DNA of 64,000 bases from Ipomoea triloba (lineage: Eukaryota; Streptophyta; Magnoliopsida; Solanales; Convolvulaceae): contig NC_044916.1 of NCBI RefSeq assembly GCF_003576645.1, forward strand, positions 27,789,711 through 27,853,710, written 5' to 3'. How positions within the stretch are numbered: position 1 is the first letter of the stretch; every line of letters starts with the position of its first letter. This document shows positions 13,863 to 26,169 of this stretch, piece after piece. The notes below the pieces were generated by a model. That model was not told the DNA's origin, did no database searches, and saw nothing but the letters and a program-made list of their open reading frames with translations. The position numbers and the translations under genes were made by a program.

Positions 13863-15912
13863 ATAAGATAAAAATAAATTAAAAAAAAAACAAATGTAAA
13901 ATAATTATGATCCGTTTGAAAACCCAAAAAAATGACTTATTTATCAAATTTTCATGTGTTTGAGTATTCAAGAAAAATAAAGTTAAATGAAAATATTTAT
14001 TCTACGAAAAATATTTCTATTTCTTTATATTTTTATTTAGTCAGAATAAATTTTTTAAATTCTTTATTTTCTCATATTTATTTTTTGTTCATTTCTTTTA
14101 TAGTTTTGAAATTATTATAACCACCACCACAACTACACCATGGTCTCCAACACCACCACACCACACAACACCATCACCACCAAAACTAGTAAATGTATCG
14201 AATGATATTAAAAACTGCACTCAAGAACTTTTAGATCTATTGATATTTAAAAGTGTAACTAAAAGACTAACTCACTTGGTAGTTTTGCATGGCTTAATAA
14301 TTTTAGAGTTTGTACATATTTTGAGTTGCATTTTTAATTTACACATCATTGGATATATATACTTTACAGTTTTGCGTAGTGTTTACTTTTCCGTTCGCAC
14401 CCGGATATTTGTTCCAATGTTACCACTTGAACGCACTTATGTATGACCGTTTCAAGTATTAAGTCGTAGACTAGGACCTAATCCATCTTTGTACAAGGCA
14501 ACTCTAATAAGTAATAATATGTGTACTCATGTAAAGTAAAACGCATGTACCTTACATATTCTGATTTTATTTATGAAAGAAAATTAAAGGAAAAAAATTA
14601 AAATTATGGCTCATAGTTTTTTTAAAATAATCAGAGTATGCCAAGTAAGTAAACATTTTTTGAAAAGAATAAAAATAAAGTAGTTGTAATATTAGTCATT
14701 CTTTCATTCGGTACTACCTTAGGACTTGACAATGGCCTTTCACGCCACATTTAATGCCAACAACCATGCAATATTTGAATCCACAACCTCATCCGATAAT
14801 AAATAAATATATTAATATAAATATCTCCTGATTTTTTACTTTTATTTTTTGTTTTGAGTGGAGGGGTTGGACCAGACAAATAATTGTTGAAAGCTTTTAG
14901 AAAAATGAGATTTTAAGTGTATATATTTTGTCATTAAATATTTATGAAATTTACTTCTAATCTGTGTGGAGTCAAAGTGAATTTGAATTTTGTTGAGTGA
15001 GACTAAAAAATTGATATATTACATGCTAAAAACATATAATAAGTAAATGAAAAAATTAATTTGCATAACATATTCATTTGAGATTGGAAAATAGAGAAGT
15101 CTTATAGTGCTTCTTAAGCACCTCTCAATGATGCTTTATTGTTAAGTACCTTCTAAGGATTTGTAGTTAAGCGCCTTCCGGTGCTTTATTATTCCAGCAC
15201 GTTCTAGTGCTTTGTTATTTTACGCACTATTCGATGCTTTAAGGTAATCATTGTTTGGTTTATTTATCTTTCAAGTTTTATTTTCTGGTGTATCATTTTA
15301 GAACGAGCTAATTTTGATCCATATAAATTAATTTTGAATTAACTTCAATTTATTTTGTAAGCCATTGTGTTTTTTTTTTTTTTTTTTTTAAAAACTGTAA
15401 GCCATTGTGTTAATTCCATTTTAATGGGCTATTATAGAGGTTGCAATATAATTTTAAATCAGAAGATAATACCATGGCTTAATGCTAATTATTTGAACAT
15501 CTCCTATAAATACTAAAATACCTTGTGTTGGGCAAATTGTTTTGTGCTACTTTTTGAAACAACTTCAACAATTTTGATTTTTCTCTCTTTCTCAAACCAT
15601 TTTGTTGAAAATTTCTGTCAACACTTCTAAATAAACGAAGTATTCACCTATTGTTCTAGTTCACCAAAAGCATTATTTTTGAGTGCTCAAAAATATTGTT
15701 GTAATCCATTTTATCTTGAGAGACTGACGCTACAATTAACGCTCGAAGCATACTCGGGAGGTGACAAATTTGTTTTAAAAAGACTGTGTGTGTTACACAT
15801 GACTTGTGGTCTAATCGAAACTATCTATTGGACAAGATGTAATGGCTAAGATTTAATGTTTAATTAATTACCTTTAAAAGAAATTAAGTGGCAAGGGTAA
15901 TGGATCAATTAT
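13863..15912. other. intergenic, no gene recognised
   Basis: At 13905-14170 the sequence starts GATCCGTTTGAAAAC and ends in CCACCACCACAA-type tracts, resembling the left half of the element at 45623-46231; a decayed relative is likely. A poly-T run lies at 15370-15389. Around 15105-15240 the word GTGCTTTATTGTTAAG(T/C) recurs in slightly varied form. No coding region is supported. Confidence 0.4.
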
Positions 15913-16095
15913 CTGGGGGGATGTAAATCATGATAACTCAACCGAACACATACATACAGAAGCTAGACATTTGTTTACTGCGCACAGAGAACCCCTCACT
16001 TTGAGAGGTTGCCCCCACATTGCCGCGCGGGTGAGACTCGATTCTTGGTCTTTGCTCCCAAACTTCACCCCTATAACCAGTTGAGCTACCTATAT
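15913..16095 (-). mobile_element. SINE-like element, family 2, minus-strand copy
   Basis: On the minus strand it begins near GGTAGCTCAACTGGTTATAG (A-box), followed by AATCGAGTCTCACC (B-box-like). It shares GTGCGCAGTAAACAAATGTC and GTTGAGTTATCATGATTTA with the copies at 29002 and 49159. Target duplication was not resolved. Confidence 0.65.
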
Positions 16096-16784
16096 AGGCA
16101 AGTTTTATCATTTCTGTCAGGAGCTTTCGTCGCCTCTCTTATATTTTTGGCTCAGATTTTCCATTGTTAGCTGTGAGCTTTCGTCATAGATTCAGGTTTA
16201 TTCTTTTATTTTGTGGGGTTTAGGGTTTAGAGGTTTAAGGTGTGAACTTACAACCTCTGTACACTCCCAGATGTACAGTTATACATTTCTAGTGGTAAAG
16301 GTGTACATTCTGTAGGGTAGCGTTGTGCATGCTATGTTAGTCCAGGTCAGTTATGTGTTCAGGTTATGTTTGCAAAAGTTTCGCGAACTAGATGCACCAT
16401 TAGAGAGTTATTGCTGCACTACATTCGGTATAAGAATGCACGATTAAAACAATATGAAGGCACGACGAATATCGTATGAATGCACATGGTTGATACACAA
16501 ACTACAATAATTGCATTGGCTATTTATTCACTGCCCATGAGGATGTCGATCGATATGGTGATTGGAGTAGTTGGAGGAGTGCATAATTGGTAACAAAAAA
16601 CACTAGGAAGCTTAGAGATACTATTTGCGTTTAAAAATGATAGTGGAAGATATTTACACCATTTTGTCGCGAATTGATGCTATCGTGGATGGTCTAATTT
16701 CAATAGCCTAGATTATATCATAGTTCTCACATGAGACATGGTTCTCATGGGAGGCAAATCCACATACACAACCACTTACTACTA

Positions 16785-16791
16785 CTACTAC

Positions 16792-16843
<52 letters not shown>
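16785..16843 (+). repeat. ATT trinucleotide microsatellite
   Basis: A nearly pure run of TAC/TAT then ATT units, about 59 bases. It sits in a context (TATAACAAATAATATGTTCATTTTC downstream) that is also found right of the ATT run at 46015-46052, so both microsatellites probably arose inside the same transposon family. Confidence 0.8.
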
Positions 16844-16845
<2 letters not shown>

Positions 16846-18059
16846 ACAAATAATATGTTCATTTTCATTAAATGAATCAAACAGAAAAAACGTCATTTCT
16901 TAACTTTTAGCTAAACATAAAATAAAAAAAATAGTTTTAAGGCATTCGGCCAAACATTAAAAAAAAAATTAAATTATTCGAAAAATATTTTTCAAATTTT
17001 CAAATAGACCCTAAAATTTCATTGATTAATTATTAAAAATTTCATTAATTACTTGTAAATGAACTAATCCCATAAAATCTATATAAAAATTAAAATACGA
17101 ATAAATCTACGATAACATTGCATACAATGATACAAATATCGTTCTCAAATATATTCGGTTAGCATATACATATCGTTCTCAAAGAGATATTTCAATCTTC
17201 CCATAGTCCAAATGACTTTTCTACCAGGCAGGCTAAAGTTGCAAGAATTTCTGGCATTTCTGGCAGAGCAATCCAAAACGCAAGGCCGACCCTGGCCATG
17301 TCTGGCCAGGGCGACCGAACAGAGCCCCCAATTTTTGGGGGCCTAAACTTTTTAAAAAGTATTTTATATATAGTTCAATATTTGTATACTTGATAAATAT
17401 TTTCTTTCAAAAAAAAAATACTTGATAAATATTTTTTTAGAATCTATATATTGGTCTTAATTGTAACTGAAAATAAATTTTTAGAAGTAATTGACATCAA
17501 AATTTGGGTGAATAAATTTGTATGCATGGAACTGCCACTAATTTTAAATTAAACTTTGAAATATATTTTTTTTTCTTTGTTGAATTTTATGCATTATATT
17601 TAGACAAAAATGTTTTATATTTTTTTCTTTGTTGAATTTTATGCATTATATTTAGACAAAAAATGCTTATTACTTTTTCACTTTTGTCATAAAATACAAT
17701 AACTAGTCTATATGAATTTGGACTCAACTACCTTAGTTATAGAGATTTTCTAGATCTTCTAGAATTCTAATTTTATATTTCGTACGTTTTTTTGAATTAT
17801 GTTTCTTACTTTTATAAATAGATGTCTTTATATTATTATAGTGAAATCTAAATGTTAAAAAAATCTCTCTTCCACTATGTTCTTGTCTCTCGATTATTAT
17901 CTTTGTGTTTTTCGTTTTTACTCTATTATATTTAGATTGCAATTTTACTCTATTATTTAAATTAGACCACATCTCAAAACAAAAATAGTAAAGGTCAAAA
18001 TTAAACTATGGGACATATGGAACGGCCGTCAAAACTGTAATTAGTCTTAGCATTTATCC
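16844..18059. other. intergenic, no gene recognised
   Basis: The left part ends near 17013 with a TTTTCAAATAGACCCT-like edge, resembling the right end of the family at 45623-46231. Around 17270-17345 there is a GC-richer stretch (GGCCGACCCTGGCCATG, then CCCCAATTTTTGGGGG) whose words recur near 61120-61150. A direct duplication of about 60 bases (TTTTTTTCTTTGTTGAATTTTATGC word) lies at 17570-17660. No coding region is supported. Confidence 0.4.
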
Positions 18060-19281
18060 GGGGGCAGAGAAACATAAACAACTCTAAAAGTCTTTCCTTT
18101 TGACATATGACAGACATTGTTGTATAATCTTATGTACCTCATTAATACTAAGAATGTTGCAGTCTCACAGAATTACTGCTAATTGCTCTTCATTTCCCTG
18201 TCCAATAACAAAAACCAAACATGACAGCAGTACAGTGCTGCTCAATTTAAGTTTAGTCTTCATCAAATCAACTGAATTATATTCTCACCTACAAATCACT
18301 CCACAATAATGCCAATAGATGAGTTTATCCAACAGACAGCAACACTATAAGATCGTACGATTCGTACCAATAACAGAAGAAAGCGCAGTTGTTTCCATAC
18401 AACGAGCAACACCGTACAATCATCTTCACTTCTGTAGTTCTGTACTGACCACTCGGTTACTCAACAGCTAGCACTCCTCGATCAATCAAACAAAATCGGT
18501 TTTCTCTACGTGTGGCTCTGAACACAAGAGAATTGATCAGCAATAGACATTACAGGATGGACTAGTAAGACAGGAGGCTCCATGTCTGACATGACATTGA
18601 CTTGCAACAACTCGACAAGGAAATGGAGGTCTGGATTGGAGATATCAGTAAAAGTCACCGTTAATCAGACCGGTGGAATTCGTACCTGAGATGCACTGTT
18701 TTGTTTAACAAAGATTCCTATGTCTAATCATTTCTCTTGCCATGTTATAAGCAGTTCAGATGCAGACCAACAACATAAAATAACTATGAAGAATCATACT
18801 CAAATCAACAACAAGTGCTGAAGACCAAAACAATATTCAAAACTTCAAATCACTGATTCAGTTAGGACTATGATGCCAAACATTGATAAGAATACAATGG
18901 CATAAATCAGCAAAATAGGATACTTGATAGAACAAGTGGAACATTGCAGTAGAATTCCGAGAAAACAAATTGCAGTAATGAACTAGAGTTAGAACAATGA
19001 GTACAACTTGCAAATATGTAAATAAAATTTCTATTTCAAATCTGTACTGGGTATAATTGCAATTCCCACTACTATGAAGACAACTAGCACATCAGAGTGG
19101 CTCTGTTATCATATTCAGATGTTAATGTGAAAACTAGGAACTATGGTCATGAGTGTAAAATCCAGAAAAAAGATGAATAATATCAGCTCCCTAAGTGAAT
19201 CGAAACAAAGAAATGCTTGCAGGATAGTCTAAAATGAGAAAGATATGATTTGCAGTCCTCAAAATTGTTGAATCCCTTTTC
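18060..19281 (-). other. probable 3' transcribed flank of the transposase-derived gene
   Basis: Composition is less AT-rich than the intergenic DNA to its left and has few homopolymers. No long frame is open on either strand. It follows directly after the stop codon at 19282, so a long and possibly spliced 3' untranslated region is the simplest reading (inference). Confidence 0.35.
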
Positions 19282-20592
19282 TCATTGCGGCCTCGAGTGT
19301 TGTTCACTAACTTTTGTGGCCAATGCAGCTCTTATAGCAGATGCCAATGCCATCTTCTGAGGAGAAGTCTGTTCAGGAAACTGAGAGCTCTGACAATACT
19401 GCAAAGAATGCTCGTCCCGCCCGTCAATAAACGCTGAGAAATCCTCCCTCATAAGTAGCATATTATGCAAAATTGAGCAAGCACCAATATATGCAACTGC
19501 AATCTTATCCTCTGCCTCAATTGACCTGTTCAAGACACCCCAATTCCTCAAGCTTGCAATGGCTTTAAGGGCTGATAAGAGCATAATTCGAAGCGCATTG
19601 TTGAAATTCCCCTCATTCGACCCGGGGACACTGCAAGGGAAAGGTAGCATTAGCCATGGGAGTAAAGGGTAGGATCCTTCACCGGCAAAATACTGGGGTA
19701 TAGCCACTCCGTTTATATACATCGGCGGCGAATTCAATAATGCCCCCTTTTCTATATCCTTGTATAAAGTTGAAGACTTTAGGATCTGGGTATCCCCCTT
19801 TTGGCCGCGAAAGCCCGCTATGATGCTTAGAATTCTCGAGGATGAGTCCACAACGATTTGAGCTGCTATGGTGTCTTCTTTATTGTTTCTTCTGATGTTG
19901 AACCTGGCGCATTGGATAACTCCGCAGCAATTGGACATTCCGGTGAGGGTTTGGAACTGAGTTGACACGGATTGGAGCTCGTTCGGGCTGGGGAACCCGA
20001 CCCAGAATCGGAAATTGGTGCAGAGGACCCGGCAGAGCTGCTTGACGCAAAATTTGGATGCGGAGACGGAGACGCGGAATTGGTTAGCGATTTCCCGGAA
20101 ATCGGCGCCGCTGGCGAGGCGGAAGAGCCCGATTCCGAGCCGGGTCTCGGCGGCGAGGTTGAGAGGCGAGTCAACTGGGTCGCGGCACTCCAGGAGCGGC
20201 TCTAAGAGCCCACACAGCCACTCGAAGGTGGAGGAATTCATGTTGAAAAACTGCTTAAACGAGTCCGGGTTCCGCCGCTTCACCGATTCCACTCGGACGA
20301 GTTGACTCAGCGTCGGTTCCGGGTCGTCCAAATCGGGCCCCGAAAACTTGCGTTTCTTGGAATGGAGGGACAGCGTGGCGGCAATTTCGGAGGTGGAGAG
20401 AAAATGGAGGAGGAGAGGGAGGACGACGTCGTGTTGATCGGAAACTGGAACCCCAACCCCGCCGTTTGAAATTGAAAGAGGGTTAGAAGAAGGAGGGAAA
20501 AGGAGGAGGAGGAGAGAGAGGATTTCAGCGACCAACGAAGAAATCAGCGCCGCCAAACGGCGACGGCGCCGCCGCCGCTGCTGAGAATCCAT
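19282..20592 (-). CDS. PIF/Harbinger transposase-derived protein (HARBI1/ALP1-like), catalytically degenerate
   Basis: An intact single-exon gene of 436 residues. An Arg-rich start (RRRRRRR at 6-12) precedes a hydrophobic stretch. Residues 150-190 match the helix-turn-helix of the family (LFRLASGADFREIANQF). The DDE nuclease fold follows: GVIQCARF at 224-231, VVDSSSRILSI at 247-257, and GEGSYPLLPWL at 304-314. In active Harbinger transposases the corresponding acids are D, D, D and a later E. Here the first is Q227, the second is D249, the third is E305, and the glutamate of the VERAFG-like segment is replaced in LLSALKAIASLRNW (338-351). Loss of catalytic residues with a fully open frame argues for domestication. 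Arabidopsis ALP1, a relative, works with Polycomb proteins; the role of this gene is unknown. No terminal inverted repeats were seen around it. Confidence 0.85.
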   Translation of the reverse strand: MDSQQRRRRRRRLAALISSLVAEILSLLLLLFPPSSNPLSISNGGVGVPVSDQHDVVLPLLLHFLSTSEIAATLSLHSKKRKFSGPDLDDPEPTLSQLVRVESVKRRNPDSFKQFFNMNSSTFEWLCGLLEPLLECRDPVDSPLNLAAETRLGIGLFRLASGADFREIANQFRVSVSASKFCVKQLCRVLCTNFRFWVGFPSPNELQSVSTQFQTLTGMSNCCGVIQCARFNIRRNNKEDTIAAQIVVDSSSRILSIIAGFRGQKGDTQILKSSTLYKDIEKGALLNSPPMYINGVAIPQYFAGEGSYPLLPWLMLPFPCSVPGSNEGNFNNALRIMLLSALKAIASLRNWGVLNRSIEAEDKIAVAYIGACSILHNMLLMREDFSAFIDGRDEHSLQYCQSSQFPEQTSPQKMALASAIRAALATKVSEQHSRPQ

Positions 20593-21025
20593 AGGTTCCC
20601 TCTGACCTCTGTCAATGTCTTTACTTTTGTTGTTTTTCGTGGATTTCTGTACAAATCAGATGTGTCAGACAACCTGGCATGGCATCTCTGAATGGTCGAC
20701 ACACCAAGCGTGCGTCGCTATTCGAAGGTTCTATAAAATCACGTGACTCTACTAAATGTTTTTTTTTTCTTTTTTTTTTGAAACCACTCTACTAAATGTT
20801 TATGTTGCCATATGATTAGAACTTACAAGACTACCAAAAAACCACACCGCCTGTAAGTTTAAATATAATATTTTTTTTTTCATATAATTTATACCAATGC
20901 CAAATAGTAAAAATAATACTCCGTAAGAAATAGAGTATTTTATAAGCAAAAAAATTAAGAGGTGTATTCCATCGAGATTTCTATACATTTTAAATATTTT
21001 ACAAGTCGATTTTTTTCAATTCAAA
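20593..21025. other. 5' flank of the transposase-derived gene
   Basis: This should contain the promoter and leader of the minus-strand gene. No convincing TATA box is evident close to the ATG. From 20760 the sequence becomes AT-rich with T runs. Confidence 0.35.
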
Positions 21026-22545
21026 TTAATAAAGAGTCTTGATATATTTTTTTTCCTTCAAATTACAAATAGTTGAAATTCAATTCAACAATCCCAAGCT
21101 TAATTGAATTCTATCAAAATATCACAACTCTGTATAATCCCTATATTTTGGTTAAATAGTTAACCCTATTAAAACTTAATTAAAAGAAAATGTTTGATTT
21201 AAAAATTTCGAGACAAATTTGCATCTATATAATAACCAGTTTGGTTAGTGTAAGTGATCGTGCTCCCTCTCGTATGAAGAAATCAATATGACCGGCACTA
21301 TGGTTCAATTCTTATATTTAAATTCTTATATTATACAAATTAATATTTAAATATATATTATAATAATATAAATGTATTTGTTTAAAAAATAAGCGGGTTG
21401 GTCCGTTTAGCTGCAACTTGCTAGTATATACGAGTTGGGTTCATGTTCCCAACCGGGTAAGACTCCACATGTTTTGCGCAAGCTAGTGACAAGCTAGCCC
21501 ATATGCGGTGGGCTGGCCTGTTTCGACATCTATATTGATATGTTCCTATTTTCTTACATTTTTTAAGAAGGAAAGTGTCAAATTAATATCATAAAACAAG
21601 TAAATATTGCAATTGCATCACTAACTGAAAATAACTTCAATGAGGTACCTTAAACCTATAACAAGTCTGATTGTATTCTTTCAGATTAATAAGGAGCCTG
21701 ATAAATTTTTTCCTTGAAAATATATATTTGAAATTCAATCCACCAATTCCAAACTTAATTGAATCCTATCAAAATATTACAACTCTGTATAATCCCTATA
21801 TTTTGGTTAAATAGTTAACCCTATTAAAACTTAATTAAAAGAAAATGTTTGATTTACAAAAATCGAGACAATTTTGCATCTATATAATAACCATTTAGTT
21901 GGTGTGAGCAGTCATGCCCCTCTCGTATGAAAAAATCAATATGACCAACACTTTGTTCAATTAGTAAACAGAATTGAACTCCTAATTTCTTAATCTAATG
22001 TATGACTATATATTTATATAAATCATTTTCAAACATTATATATTTTATAATTACATATGTTATGTTCTATAATTATATATTTGTATGATATGATTCATGA
22101 TCATGTAACTACATTTTTGGTAGATATGTAATGAAATAGCATGTATATATATATACACACACACACATACATACATATACTTATATGTGTACTTATATAC
22201 ACATGTTTTATTTTAAAAACACAAGTTCCTTAGTTGGAGAAAAGCTTTAGATGTTTTATGTGAGATTGAAGTTTCAATTCTTATATTATACAAATTAATA
22301 TATAAATATTATAATAATATAAAAATATATTTTTAGAAAATAAGCAGGCTGGCCTGTTTAGCCGGCCAACTTGCTAGTATACGTGTTGGATTCATGTTCT
22401 CAACCCGTATACTAAAATAGATCATGTAAGACTCCACTCGTTTTATGCAAGCCAGCCCGGCCATATGGGTGGAATAGCCCGTTTCGACATCGACATTTAT
22501 ATTGATATGTTACATTCTTATTTTCTTATGTATTTTAGAAGTGGG
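21026..22545 (+). repeat. large diverged tandem duplication
   Basis: Unit 1 (about 21026-21575) and unit 2 (about 21685-22545) share, in the same order, ACAACTCTGTATAATCCCTA, GGTTAAATAGTTAACCCTAT, TCTCGTATGAA, TCTTATATTATACAAATTAA, CAACTTGCTAGTATA and CCCGTTTCGACATC-type blocks over several hundred bases. Unit 2 is longer because an AT-rich piece with a TA/CA microsatellite (about 21970-22260) sits in its middle. Neither unit codes for a recognised protein. Confidence 0.75.
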
Positions 22546-22729
22546 TCTCCCCTGGTGTCATAGGGACTAAAATTTTATAATGGACAGTGGCTAACGGTTA
22601 CAAGGCGACACAACGCCCTCCTAATAACTACAACGGATCTTCTCAGTAAGTGTCATGACTCCTTAGTAATTGAAGCGCTCTCATCCATAAGTGCACAAGC
22701 CCTCCATAAGCGCATCTAATATATATATA

Positions 22730-22960
22730 TGATCTTGTTCTCATGTGGACGTGCACTACCACGTGTTCATAAACGCACCGGGGTGTGGTGCATTTGTGCA
22801 TTTCACCCTGGTGCATTTTTAAACATGTTGTGATGCATTTATGCATACGTAACGATACATGACCGCACGTCCTATTTCTGTGGTGCATTTTTGCATTTCA
22901 CCTTAGTGTATTGTTGAACACATTGTGGTGCATTTATGTGTAGCTAATTGTGCAATTTGA
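22730..22960. repeat. short repeats built on GTGGTGCATTTNTGCAT
   Basis: The word TGGTGCATTT with a following TGCATTTCACC or AAACATGTTG occurs at least four times in 230 bases. A similar design with a different word occurs at 58300-58620. Non-coding. Confidence 0.5.
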
Positions 22961-23074
22961 ATGGTGGAACAGAAATAGGGCGTCGCATTTCAACTTATAA
23001 TTCTATTTCTTGTGTGGGCATGGTTATGTTCACTGCACCTTCCACCTATGTAGTTGGTGTGCCACTTGAGCTTC

Positions 23075-23990
23075 CACAAAACTAATGAAAGGTACTTTTG
23101 TAATAGAAAACGACCCCAAGATGGCATGAAAACTTATTATTATTATTATTATTTTAAATTTAAATTACGAATAGTATAGATTCAATTGCCAGAAAGAGTG
23201 GTGATCAACATGTGTTCTCCACACATTCCTTGTGTGTAGTTGGTGTGCCACTTCTCCCTCGTTAGCTTTCAACACTTGTTTTGCTATCTATCTCAAATGA
23301 GTTTTTTTGCGAAACTGGGGTACTTTCATAATAAGAAATGATATGTCATGCAAACTATTTTTTTTTAAAAGAAAATTATGAGTAAATTTGCTTTTTAGAA
23401 AGAATGATGATTAACGTTTATTCTATGCACTTCGTCATGTGTAGTTGATATGTTATTTCTCCCTCATTATCTTTCAACACCTATTTTGGTCCTGTTTGGT
23501 AAATAATAAGCCTATCAGTCAATTTTGACTTATTTGACCACTATTAGTTATTTGGTTAATAAGTTTTTTGTAACTCTAAAATGCTAAAATTCAAAAGGCT
23601 ACTCAAAGCAGCCTTTTCAGTTAGCTTTTTGAGAAAATAACTTATACCAAACATATAATTTATCAAACAACTTTTTACAATCAACTAATATTATCAACAA
23701 ATCATACCTTCTAACCCAAACAGCTAACCCAATCAGCTAACAGACATTTACCAAACACGGAATTTATCAGTTATCCAAAATGAGCTTCCGCGTAACTGAA
23801 CGGTATTTTCATGATAAGAAATGACCCAAGATGGCATGATTTTTTTTTTAAATTTATAATTATTATGAGTAGGTTCAATAATCGGCAGAAAGAGTGGTAA
23901 TCAACACGTGTTGTCTGCACATTCTTCATGAATAGTTAGTATGCCACTTCAATTCTTCCTCATTATCTTTCAACACCTATTTTGCTAACT
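23075..23990 (+). repeat. three diverged tandem copies of a roughly 200-bp unit
   Basis: Copies start near 23075, 23300 and 23780. Each runs through TACTTT(C/T)(A/G)TAATA(A)GAAA(A)TGA, then (T/C)GGCATGA or GTCATGCA, AGAAAGA(G)TG(A/G)T, GTAGTT(G/A)(G/A)TATGCCA and TCATTATCTTTCAACACCTATTTTG. The MITE at 23488-23762 is inserted at the junction of copies 2 and 3. Confidence 0.7.
23488..23762 (+). mobile_element. MITE (hAT-like appearance), copy 1
   Basis: The ends read CCTGTTTGGTAAATAAT and, at the right, CATTTACCAAACACGG, which are inverted copies. Internal words CCTATCAGTCAATTTT, GACCACTATTA, GCTACTCAAAGCA and TTAGCTTTTTGAGAAAA match the reverse complement of 36334-36652 in the same order. It is too short to code for a transposase. 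An exact target duplication could not be fixed. Confidence 0.8.
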
Positions 23991-25756
23991 ACCCATGTGG
24001 TTCGCAGCTCCATCTAATTAAGACGGTTATCGTATAGTAGCTACGTAACTGATGACAAACCTCCTTAATGACACACCTCCTTAAGATAACTATTTTGTCA
24101 TGCTGCATGATTTTGATTGGCCCAAGTTCAACCCAAGCTCAACTAACCAAAACCCAAAATTTATTATTGAGTTATTTTCAATTTTTTGTTCTAGATTTAT
24201 AGGTTATAGTTACTTTTTATCTTTCTTTTTTTAAATATTTCCTTTAGTCCTAATATTATTATGACATGAATTTTTGACATTTCTTCAACAAAATCGTAAA
24301 TACAAGGGCTACGATTTTGTTGATAGAGGACAAAATATAGTCATACCACAATAATACTAGAACAAATGATGATGTTTAAAAAACAAAAGATTAAAATTGA
24401 TTGTCACTTATAAATTTACGATAAAAAATGAAATTAATTCTTTATTGTTGGATATCATGATTCTTTTACTTTTGAAATCACATGTTATAACTTTAAACCC
24501 TAAATTTATTATTGAACATCACGATTCTGTCTCTACTTTTTTACTTCTCAAATTTATGTTATTTTTTATTGAAAGTTACATGTCTATAATGAGCTTATTA
24601 GTGTTGCCAAAAAGTGATTAAAGAGTTATGTAATGAAACTATAATGTATAAATTCATAGGCTTTTCTTGTGTAAATAATTAGGACTTAATTGTAGTTATA
24701 TATACGTAAACTCTTCTTTTTGCAAATTCTCATTGTTTGAAATACTTCACTACAAGATTAATTAGACAATAAAATATTTGCATTTAAATTTTTAAAGTGG
24801 AGAGAAATTTTGTTCAAAATATAGTAGATCAACTTGCACTAAAAAATATACGGAGTATATTCTAATTGAAGCAATATAGTTTTGGAACATAAAATTAAAA
24901 TTTATACTACAACGCACAACGTTTGATTTAAACAAAGAGGAGACAATATATGTTTAGGAAATGACATCTATATTTATTTAGGGTGACAATTCAAAAAATA
25001 ATATCTATCACCTTTTTTTTAATGACTTGAATAAAAAAAATCAAATTGAATAAGGGAAAAAAAAAATTGGTCCTTAAATTGTTAGTGAATTGTTATTTTG
25101 ATCTCTAATTATTTCAAGTGCTCAGTTTTAGTTACATTCTTTAGTTATTTGAGAGGTTGCTCTTTTAGATCTTGACCTAAAATAAACATTATACATCCAA
25201 CATATTACTCTATTTTAAAAAAAATAATAAAAACAATATCCGATCTGTATATTTGCCAGATCTACAAAGCTTTTAGCCATGACTGTTGTAGCTCATATTA
25301 GTGTTTGGATGAATGCCAAGTTCCATAGGCATTTTGTTTTGAAAGTGGAAGATGTCAACACTTTCCATGCCAATAGTTCTTCGTCCACAAATCATGTTGA
25401 TATCCTAGAGGTATAAGAACACCCCGTATATGATATTCCCTCTGTCTCATTTTATGTATTTTATTTGATTAACGAGGTTTGACTGAAATTATTTTTAATT
25501 CAATTTTTTTACAATATTATATTAAGTTTAGTATTAATATACAAAATTTATATATTTAGAAATTAACTACACTAAAAGTATTATTAAACACAAAATATCA
25601 TATTTAAAAATAAGTAAAAAAATAATAAAGAAAATAGTAAGTAAGATAGATAAAATGGACAGATTGAGTAAATTAAATGAATTGAAGCATATCGCAACTA
25701 AAAGCCTACACGCCACCTCACGTGTGCGGGCTAATTACTTTTTGGCATCACTCTGA
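23991..25756. other. intergenic, no gene recognised
   Basis: AT-rich. A short protein-like stretch lies at about 25280-25430 (one open plus frame reading LLAMTVVAHISVWMNAKF), possibly a gene fragment, but no family was recognised. Otherwise nothing is supported. Confidence 0.35.
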
Positions 25757-25860
25757 TACAGTGATACCAAATTGAAGCATGTGTTCAATCTCAACTAAAA
25801 ACTTAAGCTGATAGTTGGATTGCACATTTATGTTTATACATGATATGATAAACAAAATGA
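25757..25860 (+). repeat. LTR/TRIM-like dispersed repeat with primer-binding site, copy B
   Basis: GATACCAAATTGAAGCATGT is followed by TCAATCTCAACTAAAAACTT, AGTTGGATTGCACATTTATG and TTTATACATGATATG. This is the cleanest full-length version of the repeat outside a gene. The reverse complement carries CAATTTGGTATCAC, near the initiator-tRNA primer-binding site. Confidence 0.55.
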
Positions 25861-26169
25861 ATATAATACAATTTGTGGATGAACAACTATTGGCATGGGA
25901 TGGGGAGTTTTGAGATCTTTCACTTTCAAACAAGAACACCCAAGAACATGGGTGTTCAATAAAATTAATATTAACTGCAACAATGGTGATTAAAAGCTGG
26001 GTAGATTATCAAAGATAGATATCATTCTCTCTTTTTGAGGTAATCTACTAGATATATAATTAAATAAAATATTTTTGTAAAATTTCACTCTAAACATTAA
26101 TAATTTATGGTTTAGTAGTAGTTTGTTAAGTATAATGTATGACTTTAGGTCAAGAGCTAAAAGTGCAAC

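Noticed and set aside
16213..16232. Interstitial telomere repeat (TTTAGGG twice)
   Set aside because: Only two units; common by chance and as a promoter telo-box, not a telomere relic.
20015..20305. Plus-strand frame opposite the transposase-derived gene
   Set aside because: Shadow of a GC-rich coding exon; the minus-strand frame is four times longer and matches a family.
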